NCBI RefSeq assembly: GCF_900099605.1
Contig: NZ_FNDK01000007.1
Coordinates: 62,001-126,000 of the forward strand
Reading direction: 5' to 3'
Origin: Alteribacillus persepolensis
Lineage (GTDB): Bacteria > Bacillota > Bacilli > Bacillales > Marinococcaceae
Length of the DNA stretch: 64,000 nucleotides
Shown piece after piece: positions 1 through 9,824 of the stretch. Each line of letters opens with the position of its first letter. Position 1 is the stretch's first letter. Position numbers and translations under genes: made by a program. The notes under the pieces are model-generated. The model saw nothing but the letters and a program-made list of their open reading frames with translations, ran no database searches and was not told the origin of the DNA.

Positions 1-1
1 A

Positions 2-871
2 CCGGCCTCTATATTTGAAAAAATCACACAACATAACGTAACGGTTGCACACATGGCTCCAACAGTGCTGAACATGTTGTTAGAGTATTACAGTGAACAT
101 CAGCCTCCCCTGCCCAAGCAGGATATGCGGATTGTAATTGCTGGATCCGCTCCGCCGCCTTCATTTGTAGCCATGGTGGAAGAAGAGCTTGGCTGGGAAT
201 TTATTCAAGTATATGGCATGACAGAAATCTCCCCGCTCATTACTGTTTCTACCATTCGTCCTCAGCATGACCATTTATCGAGCGGTGAAAAGCAGCGCAC
301 AAAAGCGAAAACCGGATACGCTATGATTGGTTCAGAGGTAAAAGTAGTGGACAGCGGAGGAAAAGAAGTTCCCAGCGATGGAAAAGCAGTTGGTGAAATC
401 ATCGTTAGATCCAATAACGTGATGGAAGGATATTTAAAAAACCCGGAGGCTACTTCTGACACGATAAAAAATGGCTGGCTGTACACTGGAGACATGGCTG
501 TAGTTGATGAAAATGGTTATATCGATATTGTCGACAGGAAAAAAGATGTAATTATCAGCGGTGGGGAGAACATATCGTCCATTGAAGTAGAAGGATGTTT
601 GTATGCTCATCCTGACATCGTTGAAGCTGCAGTGATTGCTCTTCCTCATGAGAAGTGGGGAGAAGTGCCGCATGCTGTGGTCGTAAAAAGAGAAGATTCT
701 GCTATTTCAGAAGAGGAGATTATTCAATTTGCAAAGAAAAGATTAGCACACTTTAAAGCGCCAAAAAGCATCTCATTTATCGAAGCGCTGCCAAAGACGG
801 CTTCAGGTAAAATACAAAAAGTACAGTTGCGCGATCAGTTTTGGAACCATTCAGAGCGTAAAGTGAATTGA
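2..871 (+). CDS. AMP-dependent acyl-CoA synthetase, C-terminal part (5' end outside window)
   Basis: Activates a carboxylic acid, probably a fatty acid, with ATP and joins it to CoA. The reading frame is open from base 2, before the first ATG at 53, so the gene begins upstream of the window. Adenylate-forming motifs are in the expected order: YGMTEISPL (A5), GWLYTGD (A7), DRKKDVIISGGENISS (A8), and PKTASGKIQK near the end with the catalytic Lys. About half of a typical 500-550 residue enzyme is present. The chain length of the substrate cannot be told from this part. A terminator follows, so it is not cotranscribed with ecsA. Confidence 0.9.
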   Translation, partial: PASIFEKITQHNVTVAHMAPTVLNMLLEYYSEHQPPLPKQDMRIVIAGSAPPPSFVAMVEEELGWEFIQVYGMTEISPLITVSTIRPQHDHLSSGEKQRTKAKTGYAMIGSEVKVVDSGGKEVPSDGKAVGEIIVRSNNVMEGYLKNPEATSDTIKNGWLYTGDMAVVDENGYIDIVDRKKDVIISGGENISSIEVEGCLYAHPDIVEAAVIALPHEKWGEVPHAVVVKREDSAISEEEIIQFAKKRLAHFKAPKSISFIEALPKTASGKIQKVQLRDQFWNHSERKVN

Positions 872-879
872 TAAAAGCC

Positions 880-915
880 AGAGAACACGGAGTATTGCTC
901 GTGTTCTCTTTTTAT
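880..915 (+). terminator. Rho-independent terminator after acyl-CoA synthetase
   Basis: A 10-bp perfect stem (AGAGAACACG / CGTGTTCTCT) with a 10-nt loop is followed by a T-rich run, starting 8 bases after the stop codon. Confidence 0.85.
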
Positions 916-1216
916 TAGCTTTGTTACATCCTATTGTGCTGAATGCAGTCTTTGTTTTTTGAAGCCGGCGGACAGCTTGTTTCCTCATGGTGTCCCGCAG
1001 GTGCCGCCTGTGGTATGTCACACCGGCAATATGTAAACAGCCGCATGTTTAGGCGGACAGCGACTGCCTTTAACAAAGCTTTTTATACAGAGGAAAGCAG
1101 GAGGTGGGAGTGAAACAATGATCTTCGTTTGACAGTTTTCCTTTACGAAAAGAGAGGGTAGAATAGATAGAGAGGAGTGTGAGATGCACTCACATTTATA
1201 AAAAGGAGCACGTAAC
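916..1216. other. Spacer with possible diverged repeat
   Basis: No gene is seen between the terminator and ecsA. The part from about 960 to 1080 is locally GC-rich and, on the minus strand, contains CCTGCGGGAC, a motif also found in the repeat at 11305-11654. A TTGACA at 1129 and TAGAAT at 1159 are 24 bp apart, too far for an ordinary sigma-A promoter, so no promoter is called. The ecsA ribosome site AAGGAG lies just before 1217. Confidence 0.3.
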
Positions 1217-1957
1217 ATGACAAATCTTTTAATGATAGACGATTTAACAGGAGGTTATAATTTACATAAACCGGTGCTTCATGATGTGAATTTCAACGTC
1301 AATCATGGAGAAATGGTAGGGCTTATTGGATTGAACGGAGCAGGCAAGAGTACAACCATTAAGCATGTTTTAGGATTAATGGAACCGCACCGGGGAATTG
1401 TTCGTATTAATGGCCATCCCTTTCAAGACAACCCAGAAAAGTATCGGAAGACATTTACCTATATTCCTGAAACTCCTATATTATATGAGGAATTAACGTT
1501 GTGGGAACATTTACGATTAACGGCATTAGCATACGGCATTGAAGAAAAATTGTTTAAAGAGAGAGCCGGGGTGCTGTTAAAAGAATATCGAATGGAAAAT
1601 ATGAAAGATTGGTTTCCTAGTAACTTTTCAAAGGGAATGCGTCAAAAAGTAATGATCATGTGTGCATTTTTAGTAAAGCCGCCTCTTTACATTGTGGATG
1701 AACCATTTGTTGGTTTGGACCCCGTGGCAATTAAATCACTGCTTGACATGATGGTTAATATGAAGCATGAAGGGGCAGGGATCCTAATGTCGACGCATAT
1801 ACTGTCAACGGCTGAGAGATATTGTGACCGATTTGTTCTTCTTCATGAAGGGAAAATACGTATAAGCGGCACGTTGGAAGAGCTGCGGGAACAAGCAGGT
1901 ATGCCTCATGCTAATTTAGATGATTTATATATTGAAGTAACTAAAGGAGCAATATAA
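1217..1957 (+). CDS. ecsA: ABC transporter ATP-binding protein EcsA
   Basis: ATPase subunit of the EcsAB transporter. In B. subtilis this system affects secretion, competence, sporulation and, through regulated intramembrane proteolysis, RasP activity. The 246 residues carry Walker A GLNGAGKST near residue 41, the signature FSKGMRQKV near 140, and Walker B LYIVDEPFVGLDP followed by the switch His in STHILS. AAGGAG precedes the ATG. The stop codon shares one base with the ecsB start, so translation is coupled. The order ecsA-ecsB-ecsC-yhaA is the same as in B. subtilis, which makes the name secure. The transported substrate is not known. Confidence 0.95.
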   Translation: MTNLLMIDDLTGGYNLHKPVLHDVNFNVNHGEMVGLIGLNGAGKSTTIKHVLGLMEPHRGIVRINGHPFQDNPEKYRKTFTYIPETPILYEELTLWEHLRLTALAYGIEEKLFKERAGVLLKEYRMENMKDWFPSNFSKGMRQKVMIMCAFLVKPPLYIVDEPFVGLDPVAIKSLLDMMVNMKHEGAGILMSTHILSTAERYCDRFVLLHEGKIRISGTLEELREQAGMPHANLDDLYIEVTKGAI

Positions 1958-3177
1958 TGGATGTTGTACAACTTTGGAAAGATCGGTCAAAAGGGTTTTG
2001 GGGTGAAGCTATTCGCTACCTTCGCTTACTAGGAAACAGCGGTTTTATGTTTAGTTTATATGCGTTGTTTTTAGCAGGGGGATATTTTTATCCTGCTTTT
2101 ATAGAGTGGCTGCCCGATACATTTCCAGCTGCGCTTGTTATTGCCGGTCTGTTTACATATTTGCTTACTCGTTGTCCTATCCGTACGTTTTTAAAACGAG
2201 GGGACTTGGTTTTTTTACTCCCGTTAGAGCCAAGACTGCAGCCGTTTTTTCGAAACAGCGTTATGTACTCCGTTATCATGCAGTCTGTAACGATAGCCGT
2301 TATTTTTTTGCTGTTAGGACCTCTCTTTGAGGACAGGGTATCACCAGAGACAAGTTATTTTTATTCTGTATTGGCACTGCTTTTGCTTGTAAATGCTTGG
2401 AATAACGCGGCAAGGTGGGCGGAAGTGCGTCTGCAAGAAGAAGAAAAGCGCCGCCTGCATGCAGGGGTCAGAGGAGTAATCAATGCTGTTTTTTGCGGAT
2501 TCTTATTCACCACAGCGCCATTTTGGCTGATTGGAGCTGTTTGTGTCATTATGGCATGTTTGTATAGTTTTTATCATATATCCCTTTTAAGACAGCATCC
2601 ATTAAAGTGGGAAGTGCTGCTTGAGATGGAGGAAAAGCGACTGTCTGCGTTTTATCGGTTTGTGCAGTCTTTTACCGATGTGCCGCACATAAAAATGTCT
2701 GTGAAAAGACGCCGGTTCTTAACTGCCATATCGGATCGCCTTCTTTGGAGGAGCGGATCTGTTTATTACGTATTATACGGGAAAGCATTTATTCGATCTG
2801 GTGAATATTTCGGGATGTACATGCGCTTGTTATTGGTTGGTGCATTAGTGATGTATGCTTTTCCTTATGATTGGTTTCGGCTGGGCGTAGGATTACTGTT
2901 TTTATATATGACAAGTGTTCAGCTTCGCTCGTTGTGGTATCACTTAGATATTACGATTTGGCCTGATTTATACCCTGTTTCTTGGAAAGAGAAAAAGTCA
3001 GCATTTCAGCTTTTGCTCAAGCAGTTATTAATTTTTCAAACCTTTTTGTTGGCGATTATTTACTGGCTCGTTGGTACATCGTTACTGCCTGGCTTTTTAT
3101 TGTTAGCTGCTGGAATAGGAGCTGTATTCCTGCTTACTTCCCGCGTTAGCAGTAAAAACAGTCGGAGCGTTCATTAG
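1957..3177 (+). CDS. ecsB: ABC transporter permease EcsB
   Basis: Membrane subunit of the Ecs transporter, 406 residues. Hydrophobic stretches lie near residues 30-75, 100-125, 135-150, 175-205, 285-325 and 355-395, separated by basic loops such as LKRGD and KRRR, consistent with a multispanning permease. It starts on the last base of the ecsA stop codon and is followed 10 bases later by ecsC, giving a tight three-gene operon. It belongs to the EcsB family rather than the common ABC2 type. The assignment rests on length, topology and position between ecsA and ecsC. Confidence 0.93.
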   Translation: MDVVQLWKDRSKGFWGEAIRYLRLLGNSGFMFSLYALFLAGGYFYPAFIEWLPDTFPAALVIAGLFTYLLTRCPIRTFLKRGDLVFLLPLEPRLQPFFRNSVMYSVIMQSVTIAVIFLLLGPLFEDRVSPETSYFYSVLALLLLVNAWNNAARWAEVRLQEEEKRRLHAGVRGVINAVFCGFLFTTAPFWLIGAVCVIMACLYSFYHISLLRQHPLKWEVLLEMEEKRLSAFYRFVQSFTDVPHIKMSVKRRRFLTAISDRLLWRSGSVYYVLYGKAFIRSGEYFGMYMRLLLVGALVMYAFPYDWFRLGVGLLFLYMTSVQLRSLWYHLDITIWPDLYPVSWKEKKSAFQLLLKQLLIFQTFLLAIIYWLVGTSLLPGFLLLAAGIGAVFLLTSRVSSKNSRSVH

Positions 3178-3187
3178 GAGGGAGATA

Positions 3188-3937
3188 GTGGATACGTATG
3201 AACAAAAAGCATATGAAGAGGTGCAGGTGTGGCTTCGAAAATTACAAAAGCCTTCATCGATGCCGCAAACATTGACAAAAAACGTACAAACCCGCATGAA
3301 TCAGTTTGTTCCGAAAAAATTCCATACGATGATGGGTCAGGCGGTTAAACAAATGGTAGAAGGCGTACTAAGCGGCTCTCAGTACTTGCCGAATAAGAAG
3401 GAACAGCCAGCCCAAACATTAAAAGAAGCAGATGAGCGGATGGAGGCATTAATATCGGTGTTTCAAAAGGGGGCAGCAGCTGAAGGAGCTGGAACTGGCG
3501 CTGGCGGCTTATTTTTAGGAGCAGCTGATTTTCCTTTGCTGCTCGGGTTTAAAATGCGGTTTCTGTTTACGGCTTCACAAATTTACGGACTGGACATATA
3601 TGATTTTAGAGACCGGCTATATATGCTTCATATTTTTCAAGCTGCCTTTTCGAGTCCGGCGAAAAAACAAGAAACAGCAAAAAGGTTAGAAAACTGGGAA
3701 GAATATATTCAGAACAAGCCTAGAAAGTTATCGATGGCCAAGGAAATGGATTGGACATCTTTTCAGCAAGAATATCGAGATCATATCGACTTAGTAAAGC
3801 TATTGCAGCTGATGCCAGGTTTTGGGGCAGTTATCGGGGCAGCAGCAAATTATCATTTGCTTGCTCAGCTAGGTTATGCAGCCAAAGAAGGATATCGATT
3901 AAAATGGTTTTATATGAAAGAAAAGCAAGAGAATTAG
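3188..3937 (+). CDS. ecsC: EcsC family protein
   Basis: Third gene of the ecs operon, 249 residues. Its biochemical role is not established; in B. subtilis it is cotranscribed with ecsAB but is dispensable for the main Ecs phenotypes. A Gly/Ala-rich hydrophobic segment (GTGAGGLFLGAADFPLLLGF, around residue 103) and a second near residues 212-230 are typical of EcsC. Translation starts at GTG 3188 behind a strong GGAGGGAG site. A strong hairpin terminator follows the stop codon and also faces the convergent amidohydrolase gene. Confidence 0.88.
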   Translation: MDTYEQKAYEEVQVWLRKLQKPSSMPQTLTKNVQTRMNQFVPKKFHTMMGQAVKQMVEGVLSGSQYLPNKKEQPAQTLKEADERMEALISVFQKGAAAEGAGTGAGGLFLGAADFPLLLGFKMRFLFTASQIYGLDIYDFRDRLYMLHIFQAAFSSPAKKQETAKRLENWEEYIQNKPRKLSMAKEMDWTSFQQEYRDHIDLVKLLQLMPGFGAVIGAAANYHLLAQLGYAAKEGYRLKWFYMKEKQEN

Positions 3938-3951
3938 ACGTTTTAAAATTA

Positions 3952-3992
3952 AAACCCCCGCTGCACAATAAGACGTGTGGCGGGGGCTGTTT
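3952..3992. terminator. Bidirectional terminator between ecsC and amidohydrolase gene
   Basis: CCCCCGC at 3955 pairs with GCGGGGG at 3980-3986. A T-rich stretch follows on the plus strand, and on the minus strand a TTTT run follows the stem, so it can end both convergent transcripts. Confidence 0.85.
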
Positions 3993-4040
3993 GTTGGCAG
4001 ACAAAGCAGACTGTATTTCATATAAACACATTTTGTTTCC

Positions 4041-5213
4041 TTATTTTCCATAGTCGATTGCTGCTTTTCCGATAACTTTTGCCGCTGTAAGCATGGCTCG
4101 TTCATCAATGTCAAATTTCGGGTGATGATGAGGGTATGCTGTTTTCCACTCCGGGTGTTTGGCTCCTGTAAAGAAAAACGCCCCTTTGACGTGTTGTAAA
4201 TAATAAGCAAAATCTTCTCCGCTCATTTGTGGTTTCATTTCTTCTACGACACTTACATCAGGAACTTGTTTCGCACATTCTGCTAGAAAACGAGTTTCTT
4301 CATCGTGGTTTACAACAGCAGGATAACCGCGGTAATAATGAAAATCGGCGCTTGCATTTGCACCTTGACAAGTGGTGTGCGTTAATTGTTCAAGCTCTGC
4401 TTCGATCAGCGAACGAACATCTTCACTAAACGTACGTACAGTTCCTTGAATTCTTGCTTGATCGGCAATCACGTTAAATGCATTGGCTGCTTCAAACGAA
4501 CCAACAGACACAACAGCAGACTCCACCGGGTCTACACGCCGGCTGACAAGCTGCTGCAAATTCATAACAAGCTGGGAGCCGATGACAATCGCATCTTTCG
4601 TTAAGTGTGGCATTGCACCATGTCCGCCTTGACCGATAATGTCAATGTGAAAACGATCTACACTAGCCATCATCGGACCATATTTGTATTGAACGGTGCC
4701 GTACGGGACGCTAGCCCATAAGTGAGTGCCAAATATTACATCAACACCGTCAAGACAGCCATCCTTGATCATGTCAATGGCACCACCGGGAGCATATTCT
4801 TCTGCGTGTTGATGGATGAAAACGACGCTTCCTTTCCATTTATGTTTCAAATAATTAATAGCTTTAGCTAAGCCCAGCAGTGTTGCTGTATGGCCATCAT
4901 GACCGCATGCATGCATCGCGCCGTCGACTTTTGAACGAAACGAATGAGTGTTCTCTTCCTGAATGGGCAGGGCATCAAAATCAGCACGAAGTGCAATCAC
5001 AGGTCCTGGCTGGCCGCCTTCAAGCACCGCTGTCACTCCCCGGTTGCCTACATTTCTTCTCACTTGATGCCCTAAATGTTCATGAAATTCAGCAATATAA
5101 GAAGGAGTATATTCTTCTTGGAAGGAAAGCTCAGGATACTGGTGAAGGTGCCTGCGTATATCCACCATTTCATCGTACAGTTGGTCTAATTGTTCAAACA
5201 GAGCAGTTTCCAA
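4041..5213 (-). CDS. M20 family amidohydrolase (YhaA-like)
   Basis: Zinc-dependent hydrolase of the aminoacylase/hippurate hydrolase group, 390 residues, predicted cytoplasmic. The N-terminal IRRHLHQYPELSFQE, LRADFDALPIQEE, HACGHDGHTATLLG and HQHAEE motifs supply the metal ligands and catalytic Glu; the dimerisation domain follows, then the late GEDFAYY. Translation starts at TTG 5213 behind AAGGAGG. In B. subtilis yhaA occupies the same place next to ecsC. Likely substrates are N-acylated amino acids or modified Cys conjugates, but the sequence does not decide. Transcribed convergently to ecsABC. Confidence 0.9.
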   Translation of the reverse strand: METALFEQLDQLYDEMVDIRRHLHQYPELSFQEEYTPSYIAEFHEHLGHQVRRNVGNRGVTAVLEGGQPGPVIALRADFDALPIQEENTHSFRSKVDGAMHACGHDGHTATLLGLAKAINYLKHKWKGSVVFIHQHAEEYAPGGAIDMIKDGCLDGVDVIFGTHLWASVPYGTVQYKYGPMMASVDRFHIDIIGQGGHGAMPHLTKDAIVIGSQLVMNLQQLVSRRVDPVESAVVSVGSFEAANAFNVIADQARIQGTVRTFSEDVRSLIEAELEQLTHTTCQGANASADFHYYRGYPAVVNHDEETRFLAECAKQVPDVSVVEEMKPQMSGEDFAYYLQHVKGAFFFTGAKHPEWKTAYPHHHPKFDIDERAMLTAAKVIGKAAIDYGK

Positions 5214-5491
5214 TCGATAACCTCCTTAAGGTAACATGTTTTACATCATATTTTATCATAATTCTGTTTGTTTCATGGTTTTTAAGAATCATAGGCATAA
5301 GCGTTTAGTAAACTTCGCATACAATAAGCGAAGACGGGCAATGCTTACATGTCTTTCAAATAATTTTAAAAAAATAGTGGATAATATAAAAGCATGTCGA
5401 AAAATATACCGAAAACGTACATACTGATTTATAATGGATACGATAATACTGCAAAAGACTTCCACGAAACATGCAGTGAAGGAGTAATAAC

Positions 5492-7648
5492 ATGAAAAGA
5501 AAATGGATAGTCTGGGTGCTTGGTGCGATTGTATTTATGCTTTTGAGTACCGGGATTTATCTGTCGTCCGTTGTTATTGGTGCAGCGGCTATTGATGAGA
5601 AGCAGTTAGTAATGAGCGAAACAAGCGAAATTTTTGACCTGGAAGGAGAAAAAGTTGCTGAACTTTATACTGAAGACAGAGAAATAGTGGACATTGATGA
5701 TGTGCCAGAACATGTAAAAAATGCATTTGTGGCTGTAGAAGATATTCGATTTTATGAACATCAAGGGATTGACCCTCGCGCTATATTACGAGCTTTATAT
5801 CGAGATATTTTAGCTGGTTCGGCTGTGGAAGGCGGCAGTACAATTACTCAACAATTAGCGAAAAACGCGTTTTTATCCAACGACAAAACCTTTTTACGAA
5901 AAACAAAAGAAGTGTTAATAGCTATGGGCTTAGAAAGAAAATTCACGAAAGACGACATTCTGGGCTATTATTTGAATCAAATTTACTTTGGCCATGGCGC
6001 TTACGGTATTCAGTCGGCTGCAGAACTATATTTTGATAAAGATGTACAAGAATTGAGTGTTGATGAAGCAGCACTGCTTGCTGGTATTCCCAAGGCACCA
6101 TCTAATTATTCCCCGGCCGAAGACCCAAAGCAAGCTACAACGCGGCGAAATACAGTTTTAGCGCTAATGGAAAGGCATGGTTTTATTACCGCTGAAGAAG
6201 CAATGACGTATCAAGGGAAAACCGTACCAGAAACCATTCACCGCTCTGCAGCAAATAAGGCATTATACACATACATTGATATGATATTACAAGAAGCCGA
6301 ACAAAAATATAATTTGACTGCAGAAGAAGTGTATCGCGGCGGTTATGATATTGTGGTTCCGATTAATACAGAAATGCAAGAGGCTTCGTATCAATTGTTT
6401 CAGGACGAGTCTTACTTTCCTGATGAAGCAAAAGATGTCCAGGGAGCATTTTTTATGATGGATCACCGCACTGGCGGGGTTGCTGCTGTGCAAGGCGGCC
6501 GTGATTATGTTCGCCAAGGTTTGAACCGAGTCCATGTAAAAAGACAGCCAGGGTCAGTCATCAAACCACTTGCTGTGTATGCGCCTGCGTTAGCATCAGG
6601 CAATTATCATCCTTACTCTATTCTAAAGGATGAAAAGGCGGATTATGACGGATACGCACCTGAAAATTACAATGGAGAGTACCGTGGTGAAATTACGATG
6701 GTGGACGCTCTCACTGAATCTACGAATACAGCTGCTGTCTGGCTGTTAGATCAAATTGGTGTAGAGACCAGTTTGGATTGGATGGAAGAGGCGGGACTTC
6801 AAATTGAAGATAGTGGCTTGGCAATTGCTTTAGGAGGGTTGTCAGAAGGGCTGTCACCGCGGGAATTAGCCGAAAGCTACACGATTTTTTCTAATGATGG
6901 TAAGAAAGTAGAACCTTATTTTATAAAAAAAATAACCGATCGACATGGAGAAGTCATCGGTGAGGCAGAAACTAAAACGCAAGAAGTGATGAGCACACAA
7001 AACGCCTGGTACATGAAGAGAATGTTAGAAAATGTCGTGGACGAAGGAACTGCATCTGATGGAAGCACGGATTATCCACTTGCCGGCAAGACAGGTACCA
7101 CATCATTTTTAGAAGTGGAAGGCGGTACAAGGGATGCTTGGTTTGCTGGCTTTACTCCGCAGTGGACAGGTGCTCTGTGGATGGGATATGACAAGACGAC
7201 AGAAGATCAGCACTTACAAGCCGGAAGCTCCTACCCAACTGAGTTATTTAAAGAAATTTTGAACCAAACGCCAGTTAATGGTAATGCACAAACTGCTTTT
7301 CAAAAACCGGAAAATGTGAATGATTTAGAAGATCCTATTGAGATGGAACCAGTGAATGATGTGTCTGCTTCATTGACGCTTCGCGGCGGCGGGCTATTTA
7401 ATGTTCAGTTACAATGGACACCAGCTGAAGACAAGCGTGTATTGTACCGAGTATATGAAGTCAATAATGGAGAAGGGGAGTTAATTGGTGAAGTAGAAGG
7501 CAAAAGCGAATACACCATAGAAGGCGTCAATGTATTTAATTTACAGGAGTACATGATTGTTCCTTATAATGCTCAAACAGAACAAGAGGGCGATCCCTCT
7601 AATGTTGCAGAAGTTAGCGTTGGATCTATATTTGGTATTGCTGATTAA
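5492..7648 (+). CDS. pbpF: Class A penicillin-binding protein (PbpF-like)
   Basis: Bifunctional peptidoglycan glycosyltransferase/transpeptidase, 718 residues, anchored by one N-terminal membrane helix (residues 5-27). The GT51 domain shows EDIRFYEHQGIDPRAILRA with the catalytic Glu, followed by GGSTITQQLAKN. The transpeptidase domain has SVIK (nucleophile Ser, SxxK), STN (SxN) and KTGTT. About 90 C-terminal residues look like a fibronectin-III-type module. AAGGAG precedes the ATG. In B. subtilis pbpF sits next to the hem genes, as here, and is linked to sporulation; whether that applies here is unknown. A terminator follows. Confidence 0.92.
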   Translation: MKRKWIVWVLGAIVFMLLSTGIYLSSVVIGAAAIDEKQLVMSETSEIFDLEGEKVAELYTEDREIVDIDDVPEHVKNAFVAVEDIRFYEHQGIDPRAILRALYRDILAGSAVEGGSTITQQLAKNAFLSNDKTFLRKTKEVLIAMGLERKFTKDDILGYYLNQIYFGHGAYGIQSAAELYFDKDVQELSVDEAALLAGIPKAPSNYSPAEDPKQATTRRNTVLALMERHGFITAEEAMTYQGKTVPETIHRSAANKALYTYIDMILQEAEQKYNLTAEEVYRGGYDIVVPINTEMQEASYQLFQDESYFPDEAKDVQGAFFMMDHRTGGVAAVQGGRDYVRQGLNRVHVKRQPGSVIKPLAVYAPALASGNYHPYSILKDEKADYDGYAPENYNGEYRGEITMVDALTESTNTAAVWLLDQIGVETSLDWMEEAGLQIEDSGLAIALGGLSEGLSPRELAESYTIFSNDGKKVEPYFIKKITDRHGEVIGEAETKTQEVMSTQNAWYMKRMLENVVDEGTASDGSTDYPLAGKTGTTSFLEVEGGTRDAWFAGFTPQWTGALWMGYDKTTEDQHLQAGSSYPTELFKEILNQTPVNGNAQTAFQKPENVNDLEDPIEMEPVNDVSASLTLRGGGLFNVQLQWTPAEDKRVLYRVYEVNNGEGELIGEVEGKSEYTIEGVNVFNLQEYMIVPYNAQTEQEGDPSNVAEVSVGSIFGIAD

Positions 7649-7650
7649 AT

Positions 7651-7688
7651 GAAGCGGGGACGTTCATCAGGTGCGGCCCCGCTTTTCT
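7651..7688 (+). terminator. Terminator after pbpF
   Basis: AAGCGGGG at 7652 pairs with CCCCGCTT ending in a short T run, just after the pbpF stop codon. It separates pbpF from the heme operon. Confidence 0.8.
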
Positions 7689-7821
7689 ATCTATTTTATG
7701 AACAAAGTTTCTGAGTACTGTACATGACAGTTGCACAGGAGTATGGTAAAAAGGGAATGGTAATAATGATGAACATAGATTATCACGTTTTTTCCGTGGA
7801 CAGATAAAGGAGTGCTAGGAA

Positions 7822-8862
7822 ATGGGTGTACAACCATTTAATGATAACTTTTTAAGGGCTGCTTTAGGAAAGCCGACCGACCATATCCCAGTTTGGTATA
7901 TGAGACAAGCAGGAAGGTCGCAGCCAGAATACCGCAAGCTTAAAGAGAAATATTCTTTGTTTGAAATCACCCACGACCCTGAACTTTGTGCCTATGTGAC
8001 AAAGTTGCCGGTGGACCAGTATCAAAATGATGCAGCAATACTATATAAAGATATTATGACACCTCTTCCTTCCATTGGTGTGAAAGTCGATATTAAACCA
8101 GGAATTGGTCCGGTAATCGACAATCCGATTCAAACACCGGCTGACGTGGAGAAGCTAGGGACGATTGACCCAGAAAAAGAAGTGCCATATGTATTAGACA
8201 CGATTAAAATTTTGCGGGAGCAGCTTAATGTTCCATTAATCAGCTTTAGTGGTGCTCCTTTTACACTTGCAAGTTATATGATTGAAGGCGGGCCTTCTAA
8301 AAACTATCATAAAACAAAAGCATTTATGCACGCGTCACCAAAAGCGTGGTTTGCTCTAATGGATAAATTAGGAGACATGACAATTCAGTATGTAGCCTCA
8401 CAAATAAAAGCAGGGGCTCAAGCGATTCAAATATTTGATTCTTGGGTCGGAACATTGAGTGCAGAAGATTATCGTTATTTTGTCAAACCTGTCATGAAGC
8501 GGATTTTTGATGCGTTTCAAGACGAAGAAGTTCCTTTTATTATGTTTGGCGTTGGGGCCGGTCATTTATTGAAGGATTGGAATGATTTATCTGTTCAAAT
8601 CATCGGCCTTGACTGGCGGACGACCATTCAACAGGCTAGACAGCTTGGTGTTAGTAAAGTGCTGCAAGGCAATTTAGATCCTTCAATACTACTGGCTCCA
8701 TGGCATGTTATTGAAGAAAAAGTAAAACCTATACTAGAGGCTGGTATGCAAGAGGATGGTTTTGTCTTTAATCTCGGTCATGGCGTTTTTCCTGAAGTAG
8801 ATCCTGACACCCTCAAACGCTTAACAGCTTTTGTCCATGATTATACAAACAAGATAAAATAG
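7822..8862 (+). CDS. hemE: Uroporphyrinogen decarboxylase
   Basis: Removes the four acetate carboxyls of uroporphyrinogen III to give coproporphyrinogen III, in the cytoplasm. The 346 residues match the usual length. Signature stretches are [15 protein letters not shown] near residue 25 and [14 protein letters not shown] near residue 145, plus [12 protein letters not shown] near the C-terminus. AAAGGAG precedes the ATG. First gene of the hemE-hemH-hemY operon, with gaps of 12 and 14 bases to the next genes. Confidence 0.97.
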   Translation: MGVQPFNDNFLRAALGKPTDHIPVWYMRQAGRSQPEYRKLKEKYSLFEITHDPELCAYVTKLPVDQYQNDAAILYKDIMTPLPSIGVKVDIKPGIGPVIDNPIQTPADVEKLGTIDPEKEVPYVLDTIKILREQLNVPLISFSGAPFTLASYMIEGGPSKNYHKTKAFMHASPKAWFALMDKLGDMTIQYVASQIKAGAQAIQIFDSWVGTLSAEDYRYFVKPVMKRIFDAFQDEEVPFIMFGVGAGHLLKDWNDLSVQIIGLDWRTTIQQARQLGVSKVLQGNLDPSILLAPWHVIEEKVKPILEAGMQEDGFVFNLGHGVFPEVDPDTLKRLTAFVHDYTNKIK

Positions 8863-8874
8863 GGGGCGGAAGAC

Positions 8875-9810
8875 ATGAAAAAAATAGGACTTTTAGTAAT
8901 GGCGTATGGAACACCAAGAAATGTAGACGGGGTAGAACCTTATTACACACATATTCGCCGGGGCAGCAAGCCTTCACAAGAGGCACTGCAGGATCTCATT
9001 TCCCGCTATGAAGCCATTGGAGGTGTCTCCCCATTAGCGAAAATTACAAATGACCAAGGCGAGCGGTTGAAAAGCTGTTTGAATGAGCGGCATGACGATG
9101 TCGAATTTCATTGGTATTTAGGACTGAAACATATCGATCCTTTTATTGAAGATGCTGTACAAAACATGAAAGAAGACGGCATAGAAGAAGCATACAGCAT
9201 CGTGTTAGCTCCTCATTTTTCTACTTTCAGTATTAAGTCTTACAATGGACGGGCACAAGAAGAAACGAAAAGAATAAACGGGCCTGTTATTCATTCTGTG
9301 GAAAGCTGGTATGATGAGCCGAAGTTTATACATTATTGGGTTGAGCAAGTAAAACAGACGATGGAAAAGGTGAACAATCCCAATGATACATGTGTTATCT
9401 TTTCTGCTCACAGCCTGCCGGAAAAAATATTACAAGACAATGATCCATACCCGAAGCAGTTAGAAGAGACAGCTGACTGGATTGCAAAAGGAGCCGGCAT
9501 TCCTCGCTATGCTATTGGATGGCAAAGTGAAGGAAATACGCCAGATCCATGGCTTGGGCCGGATGTTCAGGATCTAACAAAAGATCTTTATCAAAAAGAA
9601 GGATACAAGGCATTTGTCTATTGTCCAGTAGGGTTTGTCAGCGATCACTTGGAAGTCTTATATGATAATGATATTGAATGCCGCGATGTTTGTGATGAAT
9701 TGGGGGTTTCTTATTATCGTCCGAACATGCCGAATACGGATTCAATATTTATTGATGCGTTAGCAGATGCTGTAACGAAGAAAATGGATAAGTTTTCAGA
9801 TGAAAAGTAA
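8875..9810 (+). CDS. hemH: Coproporphyrin III ferrochelatase
   Basis: Inserts ferrous iron into the porphyrin. In Gram-positive bacteria of this group the substrate is coproporphyrin III (the enzyme is also called CpfC), and HemQ later decarboxylates the product; hemQ is not in this window. The 311 residues contain the SAHSLPEKI motif with the metal-site His and [15 protein letters not shown] with the conserved Glu. It is soluble, without a membrane anchor. GGGGG lies before the ATG. Middle gene of the hem operon. Confidence 0.96.
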   Translation: MKKIGLLVMAYGTPRNVDGVEPYYTHIRRGSKPSQEALQDLISRYEAIGGVSPLAKITNDQGERLKSCLNERHDDVEFHWYLGLKHIDPFIEDAVQNMKEDGIEEAYSIVLAPHFSTFSIKSYNGRAQEETKRINGPVIHSVESWYDEPKFIHYWVEQVKQTMEKVNNPNDTCVIFSAHSLPEKILQDNDPYPKQLEETADWIAKGAGIPRYAIGWQSEGNTPDPWLGPDVQDLTKDLYQKEGYKAFVYCPVGFVSDHLEVLYDNDIECRDVCDELGVSYYRPNMPNTDSIFIDALADAVTKKMDKFSDEK

Positions 9811-9824
9811 GCGGGGAATGTATC

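Noticed and set aside
1129-1164. TTGACA and TAGAAT before ecsA as a sigma-A promoter
   Set aside because: The spacing is 24 bases instead of about 17.
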